Shown here: positions 1-7,203 of the stretch, one piece after another
Layout of the letters: the number at the start of each line of letters is the position of its first letter
Position numbering within the stretch: the stretch's first letter is position 1
Assembly: GCA_963788055.1 (NCBI GenBank)
Contig: CAWBFA010000001.1
Location: 744,001-808,000, forward strand
Origin: JACCTU01 sp963788055
GTDB lineage: Bacteria; Actinomycetota; Thermoleophilia; Gaiellales; Gaiellaceae
DNA length: 64,000 bases
Direction: 5' to 3'
Notes under the pieces: model-generated
What the model was told of the DNA's origin: nothing
The model's database searches: none
The model's input: only the letters and a program-made list of their open reading frames with translations
Translations under genes and position numbers: made by a program

Positions 1-480
1 GTACTCGATGTTCGTGTCGCTGAAGGTGAAGTAGTCGTTGCCCCAGTCCATCCACTGGCCGAGCCGCTTCGAGCCGCGCCAGAGCTCGTTCGCCGACCAC
101 GCGACGACCTCGCGGCACTTGCCCGCGAACTCCGCGAGCCCGTACTCCTCGATCTCGCGCTTCGAGTTCAGGCCGAGCTGCTTCTCGACGCCGACCTCGA
201 TCCAGAGTCCCTGGCAGTCGAACCCGTTCTGGTACCGCTGGTCGAACCCCCGGAGCGCCATGTAGCGCTGGAACACGTCCTTGAGGGTCCGCCCCCAGGC
301 GGTGTGCATCGCGAGCTTCTTGTTCGCGGTGACCGGTCCGTCGACGAACGACCATCTCGGGCCGCCGCGGTTCCGGTCCCGAAGCTGCTCGAACGTGCCC
401 TCCTCGTCCCAGAGGTCGAGAATCTCGAGCTCGAGCTGGTTGTTGTCCGGGACGGCCGGGAGCGGCTGGAACGGCGGCAT
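1..480 (-). CDS. ileS: Isoleucyl-tRNA synthetase, N-terminal part (cut by window edge)
   Basis: Leftward gene starting at ATG 480 and running off the window after 160 codons. It should charge tRNA-Ile in the cytoplasm. Visible are FVDGPVTANKK (residues 45-55, the class I strand before the HIGH motif), then TLKDVFQRYMALRGFDQRY, NGFDCQGLWIEVGVEKQLG and LNSKREIEEYGL, all typical of IleS. The HIGH motif is degenerate: residues 59-62 read HTAW instead of HxGH. From memory, some divergent bacterial IleS proteins have a similar HxAW form, so the gene is probably functional. Editing and anticodon domains lie outside the window. The start is chosen because homology begins within about 10 residues and no longer frame is visible. 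Confidence 0.9.
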   Translation of the reverse strand, partial: MPPFQPLPAVPDNNQLELEILDLWDEEGTFEQLRDRNRGGPRWSFVDGPVTANKKLAMHTAWGRTLKDVFQRYMALRGFDQRYQNGFDCQGLWIEVGVEKQLGLNSKREIEEYGLAEFAGKCREVVAWSANELWRGSKRLGQWMDWGNDYFTFSDTNIEY

Positions 481-580
481 GGCTCGATTGTAGGCGGGCG
501 TTAGCGGAAGCCCGGCCTGGGAACAACCCGTCCTACGGACGCGTTTGAATACCGGGACGGCAATCGAGAAAGGAAGCATT

Positions 581-904
581 TTGGACGCAGTGACAACCCA
601 GACCTTCGAGCAGGAGGTCCTGCAGAGCGATCAGCCCGTGATCGTCGACTTCTGGGCGGAGTGGTGTGGCCCATGCCACGCCGTCGCCCCGGTGCTCGAG
701 AAGATCGCCGACGAGCGCAAGGACGAGCTCAAGGTCGTGAAGCTGAACATCGACGAGGAGCAGGAGATCGCCCTGCGGTTCGGGATCGTCTCGATCCCGA
801 CGATCATGCTCTTCAAGGGCGGCGAACCCGCGGGAATCGCGGTCGGCGCGCAGCCCAAGAGCGCGCTCGAGAGCAAGCTCGGCCTCGTCGCGGTCGAGGC
901 CTAG
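581..904 (+). CDS. trxA: Thioredoxin
   Basis: Small cytoplasmic thiol-disulfide oxidoreductase that reduces protein disulfides with electrons from thioredoxin reductase. The active site WAEWCGPCHAVAP and the cis-Pro loop SIPTIMLF are both present. I chose TTG 581 because GAGAAAGGA lies about 6 bases upstream and gives 107 residues, the usual thioredoxin length. TTG 545 and GTG 590 are in frame and possible. It is divergent from ileS and is followed directly by a palindromic repeat that probably ends the transcript. No reductase gene is adjacent. Confidence 0.93.
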   Translation: MDAVTTQTFEQEVLQSDQPVIVDFWAEWCGPCHAVAPVLEKIADERKDELKVVKLNIDEEQEIALRFGIVSIPTIMLFKGGEPAGIAVGAQPKSALESKLGLVAVEA

Positions 905-990
905 TAGCTGGTCGAGGCGCAAGTCGCTTGGCACTGCTAAAGGCGGCCGCTTCGCGGCCGCCTTTCGCAGCGACTTCACATCAAGCCTCT
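905..990 (+). repeat. Gene-end palindromic repeat (family A), copy 1
   Basis: Begins one base after the trxA stop. Short terminal inverted repeats AAGTCGCT (921-928) and AGCGACTT (969-976) enclose a strong hairpin with arms at 939-950 and 954-965 (AAAGGCGGCCGC, loop TTC) ending in a T run. It looks like an intrinsic terminator carried on a repeated cassette. Other copies are near 4.1, 15.3, 20.2, 38.6 and 45.3 kb. Confidence 0.8.
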
Positions 991-1007
991 GGGAGGTTCG
1001 GGGGGTG

Positions 1008-1532
1008 CTAGGCGCCCTCGGCCTCTTGCTTCTCCGGGGTCGCCACGGGTGCAGCCGCGCTGCTCGCCGGCTCGTCGATCAGGTTGAGCACGCGCATGCC
1101 GTGCACGAACACGACGCTTCCGCCGAGCCAGCCGCCGACGGTCAGCAGGAGAAAGCCCGCGATCGTCAGCACGTACGGGCCCGAGTCGATATCGCCCGCG
1201 TCGAAGGACGCCTTGCCGACCACCGCGGTGGCCAGGAAGACCGCGCTTGCGAGCAGCATCGCGATCATGTGCGCCGTCGCCGTCCGCCAGACGGGGGTGC
1301 CGGTCTCGATCCGCAGCCAATCCAAAAAGCCGGTCGTGGCCGTCAGGATCGTCACGAGGAGCGCGAAGACGAGCGCGAGCCACCACGCGTGCGTCGCCGC
1401 GTTCGTGCTGATCTCGAGCACGTCGGCCGTCGCCGCGGCGAGGGCGAACGTGTACGTCCCGACCGTGATGTCGGTGAGCGGCGGGTGGATCGGGTGCCCG
1501 GGCAGCCCGTGCCAAAGCGCTTCGGCCCTCAC
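1008..1532 (-). CDS. DUF2231-family membrane protein
   Basis: Integral membrane protein of about 174 residues, function unknown. The N-terminal signature LPGHPIHPPLTDI is the DUF2231 hallmark. About four hydrophobic segments follow (around residues 20-40, 50-70, 85-110 and 125-150), then a polar tail rich in Ala and Glu. GTG 1532 is chosen because homology starts there; a longer frame would run into the upstream gene. It lies 17 bases after the heme-oxygenase-fold gene on the same strand, so the two are probably co-transcribed. Some DUF2231 proteins are thought to bind heme or metals, and the pairing with an iron-oxygenase-like protein fits, but that is inference. Confidence 0.8.
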   Translation of the reverse strand: MRAEALWHGLPGHPIHPPLTDITVGTYTFALAAATADVLEISTNAATHAWWLALVFALLVTILTATTGFLDWLRIETGTPVWRTATAHMIAMLLASAVFLATAVVGKASFDAGDIDSGPYVLTIAGFLLLTVGGWLGGSVVFVHGMRVLNLIDEPASSAAAPVATPEKQEAEGA

Positions 1533-1549
1533 CCCCTCCCGCCGGCCCC

Positions 1550-2146
1550 TCACGACCGAGCCCCGGCGAACTGCTCGACTCCGTCCAGCAGCTCCCAGTT
1601 CGCGCGAAGTGCGCGCTCGGCTGCCGCGACGATGCCGTCCTCGTCCTCGGGTCGTGCACGCTCGAGGACACGGCGCGAGAGCTCCGCGTGCTCGTGGTCC
1701 CGTTCGGCGTGCAGCTCGAAGTACCGTGTGCCCTTCGAGTGCGGCTCGAAGCCATACCAGCGCGTGAGGCCCTCGAGCTTCGTGCGCGAGACCTCGGGCT
1801 GAGCCGACTCGATCGCGAAGAGCGCGGCGGCGCCTTCGGCGCCGGCGCCGCTCCAGGCCTCGGCGCAAGCGGCGGTCTCGGCGCGCGGCTCGCGGCCGAG
1901 GTCGGCGTCGAGCGCGGCGGCGAAGTCGTCCCAGATCGCAACGTGTGCGGCTTCCTCGGCAGCGTGGCCGGCGTCGGACGCCGACGCAGCGAGGCCTGCC
2001 AGCGCCGTCACCGCGTGCCGATACTCGCCGGCGTAGTAGGCGAGCTCCTCACGGCTGAGCTCTCCGCACTCCCAGCGCTCGTAGAAGGGGTGGCGCAGGA
2101 CGTTCCAGCGGTCTGCGACCGCATCCAAACGCTCGAACAGGTTCAC
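1550..2146 (-). CDS. Heme-oxygenase-fold protein, PqqC/TenA/CADD-like
   Basis: 198 residues, all-helical, resembling the iron-containing redox enzymes of the TenA/PqqC/CADD group. Features are HPFYERWECGELSREEL (residues 19-35), YYAGEYRHAV, an AAEEAAHVAIWDDF helix and EVSRTKLEGLTRWYGF, followed by HAERDHEHAEL carrying candidate metal ligands (Glu and His). The substrate is unknown; relatives make p-aminobenzoate, remove thiamin breakdown products or cleave small aromatics. No pqq or thiamin genes are nearby. ATG 2146 is well placed. It is likely in one unit with the downstream DUF2231 gene. Confidence 0.78.
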   Translation of the reverse strand: MNLFERLDAVADRWNVLRHPFYERWECGELSREELAYYAGEYRHAVTALAGLAASASDAGHAAEEAAHVAIWDDFAAALDADLGREPRAETAACAEAWSGAGAEGAAALFAIESAQPEVSRTKLEGLTRWYGFEPHSKGTRYFELHAERDHEHAELSRRVLERARPEDEDGIVAAAERALRANWELLDGVEQFAGARS

Positions 2147-2203
2147 GGCGGCTCCTTTCGACGATCCCGGTGGCGGGATCGTACGGGGCCTGCCGGTCGA
2201 GTG

Positions 2204-2350
2204 CTACGCCTCGGAGGACTCGAGGAAGGCGTGGAAGGCCGCGTGCTTCGCCAGGTACTCCTCGATCTCCAGGACGCCCGCGCCGGCCCAGTCCTCGAGC
2301 CATGTGTCCGAGAGGTCGTCGGCGATCGAGTGGATGCCGCGTTCGCTCAT
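2204..2350 (-). CDS. Small acidic protein, unknown (48 aa)
   Basis: ATG 2350 to TAG 2204 gives 48 residues starting MSERGIHSIADDLSDTW and ending AAFHAFLESSEA. It is soluble, acidic and probably helical, with no recognised domain. It lies upstream of the heme-oxygenase-fold gene on the same strand (57-base gap), so it may be the first gene of that unit. Support is the clean start and stop and protein-like composition; conservation could not be tested. Confidence 0.5.
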   Translation of the reverse strand: MSERGIHSIADDLSDTWLEDWAGAGVLEIEEYLAKHAAFHAFLESSEA

Positions 2351-2438
2351 GTCTCGAATGATCGGCACAAGGGTGCAGGTCCGCCATGGGCCGTTCGGCT
2401 CATTTTTCGGTCGGGCGGGCCTATACCGTGGCCCCGGC

Positions 2439-3233
2439 GTGGCAGGCCTCCTGATCGTGAACCCGCGCTCCGGAAGCGACAGCCCGTCCGCCGAGGAGCT
2501 CGCCGAGGAGGCGCGCCGCCGGGGGGTCGAGGTGCACCTCTTCCGCCCGGGGGACGACCTCGAGGCGATCGCCCGGGGCGCTGAGGCCGACGCGCTGGGG
2601 ATGGCCGGAGGCGATGGCTCGCTCGCGCCCATGGCCGCGGTGGCGATCGAGCGCGGCCTGCCGTTCGTGTGCGTCCCGTTCGGGACCCGCAACCACTTCG
2701 CACGGGACCTGGGCCTCGATCGCGACGACCCGCTCGCCGCGCTCGACGCGTTCGGCGGCGCCGAGCGGAAAGTCGACGTCGGTCGGGTGAACGGGCGAGT
2801 GTTCCTAAACAACGTCTCACTGGGGATGTACGCGCTGCTCGTGCACGAGCGGGAGGAGCACAGACGCCGACGAGAGACGCTCGCGCGTGCGCGGGCGGTC
2901 CTGATCGCCCTCCGCCACCTCTCGACGAGGGGGCTATCGGTCGACGGCAAGCCGGTTCGCTGCCGCGTCCTGCTCGTCTCGAACAACGACTACAAGCTCG
3001 ACCTGCTGTCGATCGGGGAGCGAGACCGGCTGGACGAGGGGCTGCTGCACCTCTACGCGGGCAGCGGAATCCTGCGCGCCCGCTGGACAGAGCGGAGCGG
3101 CGAACGGTTCACGGTGGACACCCGCGCGGGCGCACTGCAGGCAGCGATCGACGGCGAACCCGCGCAGCTCGCGACGCCGCTCGCGTTCGAGATCGAGCCG
3201 CGCGCGCTACGCGTGCTCGTCCCGCCAGCGTGA
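2439..3233 (+). CDS. Diacylglycerol/lipid kinase family protein (DAGKc)
   Basis: 264-residue soluble lipid kinase of the YegS/DgkB type, expected to phosphorylate diacylglycerol or a related lipid at the membrane face. It opens with LLIVNPRSG, carries the nucleotide-binding AGGDGS (around residues 48-53) and the downstream PFGTRNHFARDLGL, then FLNNVSLGMYALLV and a beta-sandwich C-terminus ending in AIDGEPA. GTG 2439 is chosen since the fold begins at once; an upstream in-frame extension is unlike the family. The 3' end overlaps the convergent NUDIX gene by 27 bases. Confidence 0.87.
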   Translation: MAGLLIVNPRSGSDSPSAEELAEEARRRGVEVHLFRPGDDLEAIARGAEADALGMAGGDGSLAPMAAVAIERGLPFVCVPFGTRNHFARDLGLDRDDPLAALDAFGGAERKVDVGRVNGRVFLNNVSLGMYALLVHEREEHRRRRETLARARAVLIALRHLSTRGLSVDGKPVRCRVLLVSNNDYKLDLLSIGERDRLDEGLLHLYAGSGILRARWTERSGERFTVDTRAGALQAAIDGEPAQLATPLAFEIEPRALRVLVPPA

Positions 3234-3728
3234 GATCACCTTCGCGTTGTTGCGGAAGGCGAGCTGCTCAACGGGCGGAAGCTCGTCGCGGCCGAACCAC
3301 CTGAGCTCGTCGACGTCGTCCGCCGCGCTCGGAGTCCCGTCGAGCACGCGGCACGTCCAATAGAGGTTGAGCGTCCATTGCGCGTCGTCCTCGTCGCCGT
3401 AGCGGTCGACGACGGCATCGAAGAACTCGAGCGGCTCGACGTCGAGGCTGGCCTCCTCCATCAGCTCACGCCGCAGCCCGTCGCGGGGGTCCTCACCCTC
3501 GTCCAGGAATCCTCCGGGTAGATCCCACTTGCCCTTGTCGGGCTCGCGCGCGCGGCGGGCGAGCAGGATGCGGCCCTCGTCGTCGAGCACGAGCCCGGAC
3601 GCTGTGGGCTTCGAGCTCGCGTAGCAGCGAAAACCGCAGGCCGTGCACTCGATCCGTGCGCCGCCGTCGAGCGGCTCGATGCTCGTCGCGCAGCGCGGAC
3701 AGTGCTTCCACGACTCGAGCTCGCCCAC
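3207..3728 (-). CDS. Zinc-ribbon NUDIX hydrolase
   Basis: 173 residues. An N-terminal zinc ribbon (CPRC around residues 9-12 and CTAC about 20 residues later) precedes a NUDIX domain. The NUDIX box reads GGFLDEGEDPRDGL followed by RRELMEEA, giving the GX5EX7REUXEE pattern. The zinc ribbon is typical of the NADH-pyrophosphatase-like and ADP-ribose-type branches, so the substrate may be a nucleoside diphosphate derivative; this is not fixed by sequence. GTG 3728 is assigned just before the zinc ribbon; no clear ribosome site. The start is close to the divergent cyclic-nucleotide-binding gene. Confidence 0.87.
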   Translation of the reverse strand: MGELESWKHCPRCATSIEPLDGGARIECTACGFRCYASSKPTASGLVLDDEGRILLARRAREPDKGKWDLPGGFLDEGEDPRDGLRRELMEEASLDVEPLEFFDAVVDRYGDEDDAQWTLNLYWTCRVLDGTPSAADDVDELRWFGRDELPPVEQLAFRNNAKVISRWRDEHA

Positions 3729-3740
3729 GTCGGGCAGGAT

Positions 3741-4139
3741 ATGGGGGATGTTCGAGCAGCCGACAAAGACCGACTCGTGAGCCCCATCGCGGCAAACGAG
3801 TTCTCGCGCATCGCGATCCTCGCCTCCCTTCCAGGCAACCGGCTCGCCGACCTCGCATCGCGCATGCGGCGCGAGGACGTCTTGCCGGGAAAGACCGTCG
3901 TGATCGAGGGCGAGCCCGGGGACCGCTTCTACGTCGTCCTCAGCGGGATGCTCGAGGTGACCCAAGCAGGTCGCGGGACGCGCTCGATGCTGCGTCCGGG
4001 CGATTACTTCGGCGAGGTCTCACTCGCCATGGACGTGCCACGCACGGCATCGGTGCGCGCGGTCACGCCGGCGACGGTCGCGAGCTGCGACAGGGCGACG
4101 TTCGACGAGTACGTCCGCCCCGTGTTCGCCGACTCGTAG
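3741..4139 (+). CDS. Cyclic-nucleotide-binding domain protein
   Basis: About 132 residues forming a lone cNMP-binding domain with no DNA-binding or kinase partner domain. The beta-roll GDRFYVVLSGMLEV and the phosphate-binding cassette FGEVSLAMDVPRTASV are clear; the Arg in PRTA is the usual cNMP phosphate contact. It may bind cAMP or act as a Crp-like sensing module. The start is uncertain: ATG 3741 (AGGA just upstream, spacing short) or GTG 3777. It is divergent from NUDIX with only 12 bases between starts, so the promoters must lie inside coding sequence or be shared. Confidence 0.8.
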   Translation: MGDVRAADKDRLVSPIAANEFSRIAILASLPGNRLADLASRMRREDVLPGKTVVIEGEPGDRFYVVLSGMLEVTQAGRGTRSMLRPGDYFGEVSLAMDVPRTASVRAVTPATVASCDRATFDEYVRPVFADS

Positions 4140-4199
4140 CTGGTGGAGGCGCAAGTCGCATTTCGCGGCCGCTGCCGCAGTGATTTCACATCAGGCCTT
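4140..4199 (+). repeat. Gene-end palindromic repeat (family A), short copy 2
   Basis: About 60 bases directly after the stop of the cNMP-binding gene. It keeps the left end (GCAAGTCGC), part of the central palindrome (CGCGGCCGC) and the right end (TTTCACATCA), but lacks about half of the inner hairpins. Its right end supplies the TGA stop (4191-4193) of the convergent serine hydrolase gene. Confidence 0.65.
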
Positions 4200-5018
4200 T
4201 AGCCGGGACGCTTCGGCGAGCACCGCGTCCGAAAGCTCGGGCCAGACGCGTTTCGCCTCCTCGGCCCAGTCGTCGAAGTCGCGGTCGGTCAGGAGCCCGA
4301 GCGCGAGCTTCGCGTCCGGGTCGACCCAGACGAACGCGCCGCTCCCTCCGAAGTGGCCGAACGTGCGCGGCGAGTTGCGCGTGCCCGTCCAGTGCGGTGA
4401 TTTCGACCCGCGAATCTCCACGCCGAGACCCCAGTCGTTCGGGTCCATTCGACCGAAGTCGGGGAGTACGCCGACGAGCCCTGGGAAGGCGACGCTCGTC
4501 GCCTCCGCGAGAGTCTCGGGCGAGACGAGCGTCGGCCGGAGGAGCTCGTGACCGAGTTCGAGCAGGTCGAGGAGCGTCCCGTAGAGGCCCGACGCCGGCG
4601 AGCCCCGCAGCTCGCCGGAGAACTCCAGCGGCTCGAGCACCGCCTCCGTCAGGTATTCGACGAACGGCATCTCCGCGCGGCGCTCGACGTGCTGCGCGAG
4701 CACTTCGAAACCCACGTTCGAGTAGATGCGGCGCTCTCCGGGCGCTGCGATCGGGACCGGCCCGTCGAAGGGCAGCCCGGAGGCGTGTGCCAGCAGGTGG
4801 CGCACGGTCGAACCGCGCGGCCCCGCCTCCTCGTCGAGGTCGACGACGCCTTCCTCGGCGGCGACGAGCGTGGCGAGAGCCACCACCGGCTTCGTGACCG
4901 AGGCCCAGCGGAACTCCCGCGCGTCGTCCCCGTGCCAGTCGCGGATCCCGTCCGGGCTGACGACGCCGACCGCGACGTTGTCGGGCGACCAAGCGTCGAC
5001 GTGCGTCAGAGCCTCCAC
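4191..5018 (-). CDS. Beta-lactamase-family serine hydrolase (class C/esterase type)
   Basis: 275 residues with the penicillin-binding-protein/class C beta-lactamase fold. SxxK is ASVTKP (around residue 40), the Tyr motif is IYSNVGF (around 98) and the third motif is HFGGSG (around 219). The family includes D-aminopeptidases, esterases and carboxypeptidases. No signal peptide is seen, so it is probably cytoplasmic and unlikely to be a resistance enzyme. It is shorter than AmpC (about 360). The C-terminus abuts repeat copy 2, which provides the stop codon. It is divergent from the RidA gene with a 20-base gap. Confidence 0.85.
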   Translation of the reverse strand: MEALTHVDAWSPDNVAVGVVSPDGIRDWHGDDAREFRWASVTKPVVALATLVAAEEGVVDLDEEAGPRGSTVRHLLAHASGLPFDGPVPIAAPGERRIYSNVGFEVLAQHVERRAEMPFVEYLTEAVLEPLEFSGELRGSPASGLYGTLLDLLELGHELLRPTLVSPETLAEATSVAFPGLVGVLPDFGRMDPNDWGLGVEIRGSKSPHWTGTRNSPRTFGHFGGSGAFVWVDPDAKLALGLLTDRDFDDWAEEAKRVWPELSDAVLAEASRLKA

Positions 5019-5038
5019 GACGCGGCGATACTAGACGC

Positions 5039-5419
5039 GTGGAGCGGCGCCTCATCTCCTCCGGCGGGCGTTACGAGCCGATCATGGGCTACTCGCGCGC
5101 CGTCGTCGCCGGCGGTCACGTCTACGTGAGCGGGACGGCCCCGGTGATGCCGGACGACGCGGACCCTCCGGAGGATGCCTACTCGCAGACCCGCCGCTGC
5201 TTCGAGATCATCCTTGCAGCGCTCGAGCAGGCAGGAGCCCGTGCGGAGGACGTCGTCCGCACGCGCGTCTACGTCACGAGCGCCGAGGTCTTCGCCGAGG
5301 TGGCGCGCGCACATTCGGAGATCTTCAGCCAGATTCGACCGGTGAACACGACGGTCATCGCGCAGCTGATCGACCCGCGCTGGCACGTCGAGATCGACGT
5401 GGAGGCTGTACTCCCTTGA
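5039..5419 (+). CDS. RidA family enamine/imine deaminase
   Basis: 126 residues. RidA proteins hydrolyse reactive 2-aminoacrylate-type enamines to keto acids, protecting PLP enzymes. Visible are SRAVVAGGHVYVSGTAPV, the oligomer-forming central helix, RTRVYVTSAEVFAEV and the C-terminal block RPVNTTVIAQLIDPRWHVEID. A catalytic Arg is expected in the RTRVYVT strand, but the usual final VEIEA is DVEAVLP, so the substrate may differ. GTG 5039 starts it. The stop overlaps the next gene start (TTGA), so the two are translationally coupled. Confidence 0.88.
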   Translation: MERRLISSGGRYEPIMGYSRAVVAGGHVYVSGTAPVMPDDADPPEDAYSQTRRCFEIILAALEQAGARAEDVVRTRVYVTSAEVFAEVARAHSEIFSQIRPVNTTVIAQLIDPRWHVEIDVEAVLP

Positions 5420-6603
5420 AACAGATTTACCCGGCGACGATCACCGGCAAGAGCTTCGCGTCGGGCGGCAGCGTGCTGGACCACAAGTTCGGGCAAAGCG
5501 ACCCCTACACGCTCGGCGTCGAGGAGGAGTACATGCTGCTCGACGGCGAGACGTTCGACCTCGTGCAGCACATCGACACGGTGCTCGCCGCGGTCTCCGG
5601 GCACGAGCTCGAGGACCGGATCAACCCAGAGCTGATGCAGTCAGTGCTCGAGATCGCGACGCCCGTCTGCAGGACTGCCGCCGACGTGATGGCGGAGCTG
5701 TTGAAGCTCCGTGGCTACGTCGGCGAGGTCGCGAACAAGAAGGGACTCCGCGTGGGCTCGGCCGGGACGCACCCGTTCTCGCTCTTCGAGCGCCAGCGGA
5801 TCACCGCGCGCGACCGGTACCGCAACCTCGTCGACCAGCTCCAGTACGTCGCGCGCCGCGAGCTGATCTTCGGCATGCACGTGCACGTGGCCGTCGACGA
5901 CGCCGAGAAGGCGATTCAGATCGTGAACGGGCTGCTCGTGGAGCTCCCGACGCTACTTGCACTCTCCGCGAGCTCGCCGTTCTGGCGCGGGGAGCCGACG
6001 GGGCTCTCCTCGTCGAGGCAGATGGTCTTCGCCGCGTTCCCCCGCTCGGGGCCGCCGCCGCGCTTCAAGGACTACGCGGACTACGCGGAGGTGGTCGGCC
6101 AGCTCGAGAAGACCGGCTGCATCGCCGACTACACGCACATCTGGTGGGACATCCGGCTCCACCCGAAGTGGGGGACCGTTGAGATCAGGATCTGTGACGC
6201 GGTCACGCGGGTCGAAGACGCCGTCGCGATCACCGCGTACTGCCAGGCGCTCGTCAAGCACTACTCCGAGCTGCACGACCGCGGCGAACCGATCCCGTCG
6301 TTCCACCGCATCCTGACGACGGAGAACAAGTGGCTCGCGGCTCGCTACGGCCTCGAGGCGCCCGTGATGGACCTCGCGACCGGGCGCCGCAACCGCGTGC
6401 CGGTCGCGCAGCTGATCCGTCGGCGGCTCCGCGATCTCGAGCCGCACGCGCGCGAGCTCGGCGCCGAGCGCGAGCTCGAGGGGATCCGCTCGATCCTCGG
6501 GCGCGGCAACGGGTCGGACCGACAGCTCCGCGTCTTCAACGCGAACCGCGACATCATCGAGGTCGTGCGCGAGATCGCGGACGCAACGGAGGTCTCGGTC
6601 TAG
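5416..6603 (+). CDS. Carboxylate-amine ligase, GCS2/YbdK family
   Basis: 395 residues of the glutamate-cysteine-ligase type 2 fold. Hallmarks are TLGVEEEYMLLD (around 32-43), ELMQSVLEIATP, GSAGTHPFSL, FGMHVHVAVDD and WWDIRLHPKWGTVEIRICD. Members ligate a carboxylate to an amine with ATP; some make gamma-glutamylcysteine, others have unknown substrates. TTG 5416 overlaps the RidA stop as TTGA and looks coupled. GTG 5472 is a shorter alternative closer to the usual family start. A thiol-ligase gene next to a peroxiredoxin suggests a redox cluster, but that is inference. Confidence 0.88.
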   Translation: MKQIYPATITGKSFASGGSVLDHKFGQSDPYTLGVEEEYMLLDGETFDLVQHIDTVLAAVSGHELEDRINPELMQSVLEIATPVCRTAADVMAELLKLRGYVGEVANKKGLRVGSAGTHPFSLFERQRITARDRYRNLVDQLQYVARRELIFGMHVHVAVDDAEKAIQIVNGLLVELPTLLALSASSPFWRGEPTGLSSSRQMVFAAFPRSGPPPRFKDYADYAEVVGQLEKTGCIADYTHIWWDIRLHPKWGTVEIRICDAVTRVEDAVAITAYCQALVKHYSELHDRGEPIPSFHRILTTENKWLAARYGLEAPVMDLATGRRNRVPVAQLIRRRLRDLEPHARELGAERELEGIRSILGRGNGSDRQLRVFNANRDIIEVVREIADATEVSV

Positions 6604-6744
6604 CCCAGGTGACCGGCGGTTCCTCGCGCGAGCTCGTCGTCTACGACCGGGACGCCCGCACCGCCTGCTCCGGACGTCGCTGCTTCCGGGCGGCTCGTTC
6701 AACGTGCAGCGAGAAGCGCGGGTGACGTGAGCTAGGGTCAGCCG

Positions 6745-7203
6745 ATGATGGAGATCGGCGAAAAGTGGCCGGACGCAACCGTCTTCGCTGCTCCCGGCAA
6801 GCCGGTCACGCTCCGCGACGCGCCCGAAGGCTCGAAGGCGCTCTTCGTCTTCTACCTCTTCGACTTCTCCGCCACCTGAACGAGCGAGCTCGAGCTCCTG
6901 CGTGACAGGAGCACGGAGTTCGAGGAAGCGGGCGTGCGGCTCTTCGGCGTGTCGCGCGACTCGCCGTGGTCGCACATCGCGTGGTCGCAGGTGCTCGACC
7001 TGAACTTCCCGCTGCTCTCGGACGCGAACGCCGATGCCGTCCACGCACTCGGGATCGGGATCGAGTTCCGCGGGCTGAAAGACGTCGCCGGCCGATCGGC
7101 GTTCCTCGTCGACGAGGACGGTACGGTCCGCGGCGCATGGCGCTACGAGACCGGAGAGGTGCCCGACTTCGACGTGCTGCTCGCGGCCGCCCGGGCGTTG
7201 TAG
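6745..7203 (+). CDS. Peroxiredoxin with UGA at the peroxidatic position (probable selenoprotein)
   Basis: 152 residues if codon 45 (TGA, 6877-6879) is read as selenocysteine. The frame before it (ATG 6745) ends LFVFYLFDFSAT and resumes in the same frame with TSELELLRD, FGVSRDSPWSHIAWSQ, FPLLSD and GRSAFLVDEDGTVRG, all AhpC/TSA peroxiredoxin blocks. In relatives the residue at the TGA is the peroxidatic Cys of T-x-x-C-T, here S-A-T-Sec-T. No other codon in the frame encodes Cys, so without Sec there would be no peroxidase. The Arg in AGRSAF fits the catalytic Arg. A hairpin fitting a bacterial SECIS follows (see separate entry). It would be cut at 6876 by ordinary gene calling. A nonsense mutation or sequence error is the alternative. 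Confidence 0.75.
6877..6924 (+). promoter_or_regulatory. Candidate bacterial SECIS element
   Basis: UGA at 6877-6879 is followed by a hairpin. GCTCCTG (6894-6900) pairs perfectly with CAGGAGC (6906-6912) around the loop CGTGA, and a lower helix CTCGA (6889-6893) pairs with TCGAG (6920-6924) across a 7-base internal loop. The apical loop starts 21 bases after the UGA and contains the G-U expected for SelB binding. It lies within coding sequence, as bacterial SECIS elements do. There is no bulged U as in the E. coli fdhF element, so the match is partial. Confidence 0.6.

Noticed and set aside
4191..5018. Antibiotic-resistance beta-lactamase
   Set aside because: Has the fold motifs but no signal peptide and is shorter than class C enzymes; an esterase or peptidase role is more likely.
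6609..6725. 39-codon Cys-containing frame between the carboxylate-amine ligase and the peroxiredoxin
   Set aside because: No ribosome site, no recognisable pattern, and composition like non-coding GC-rich DNA.
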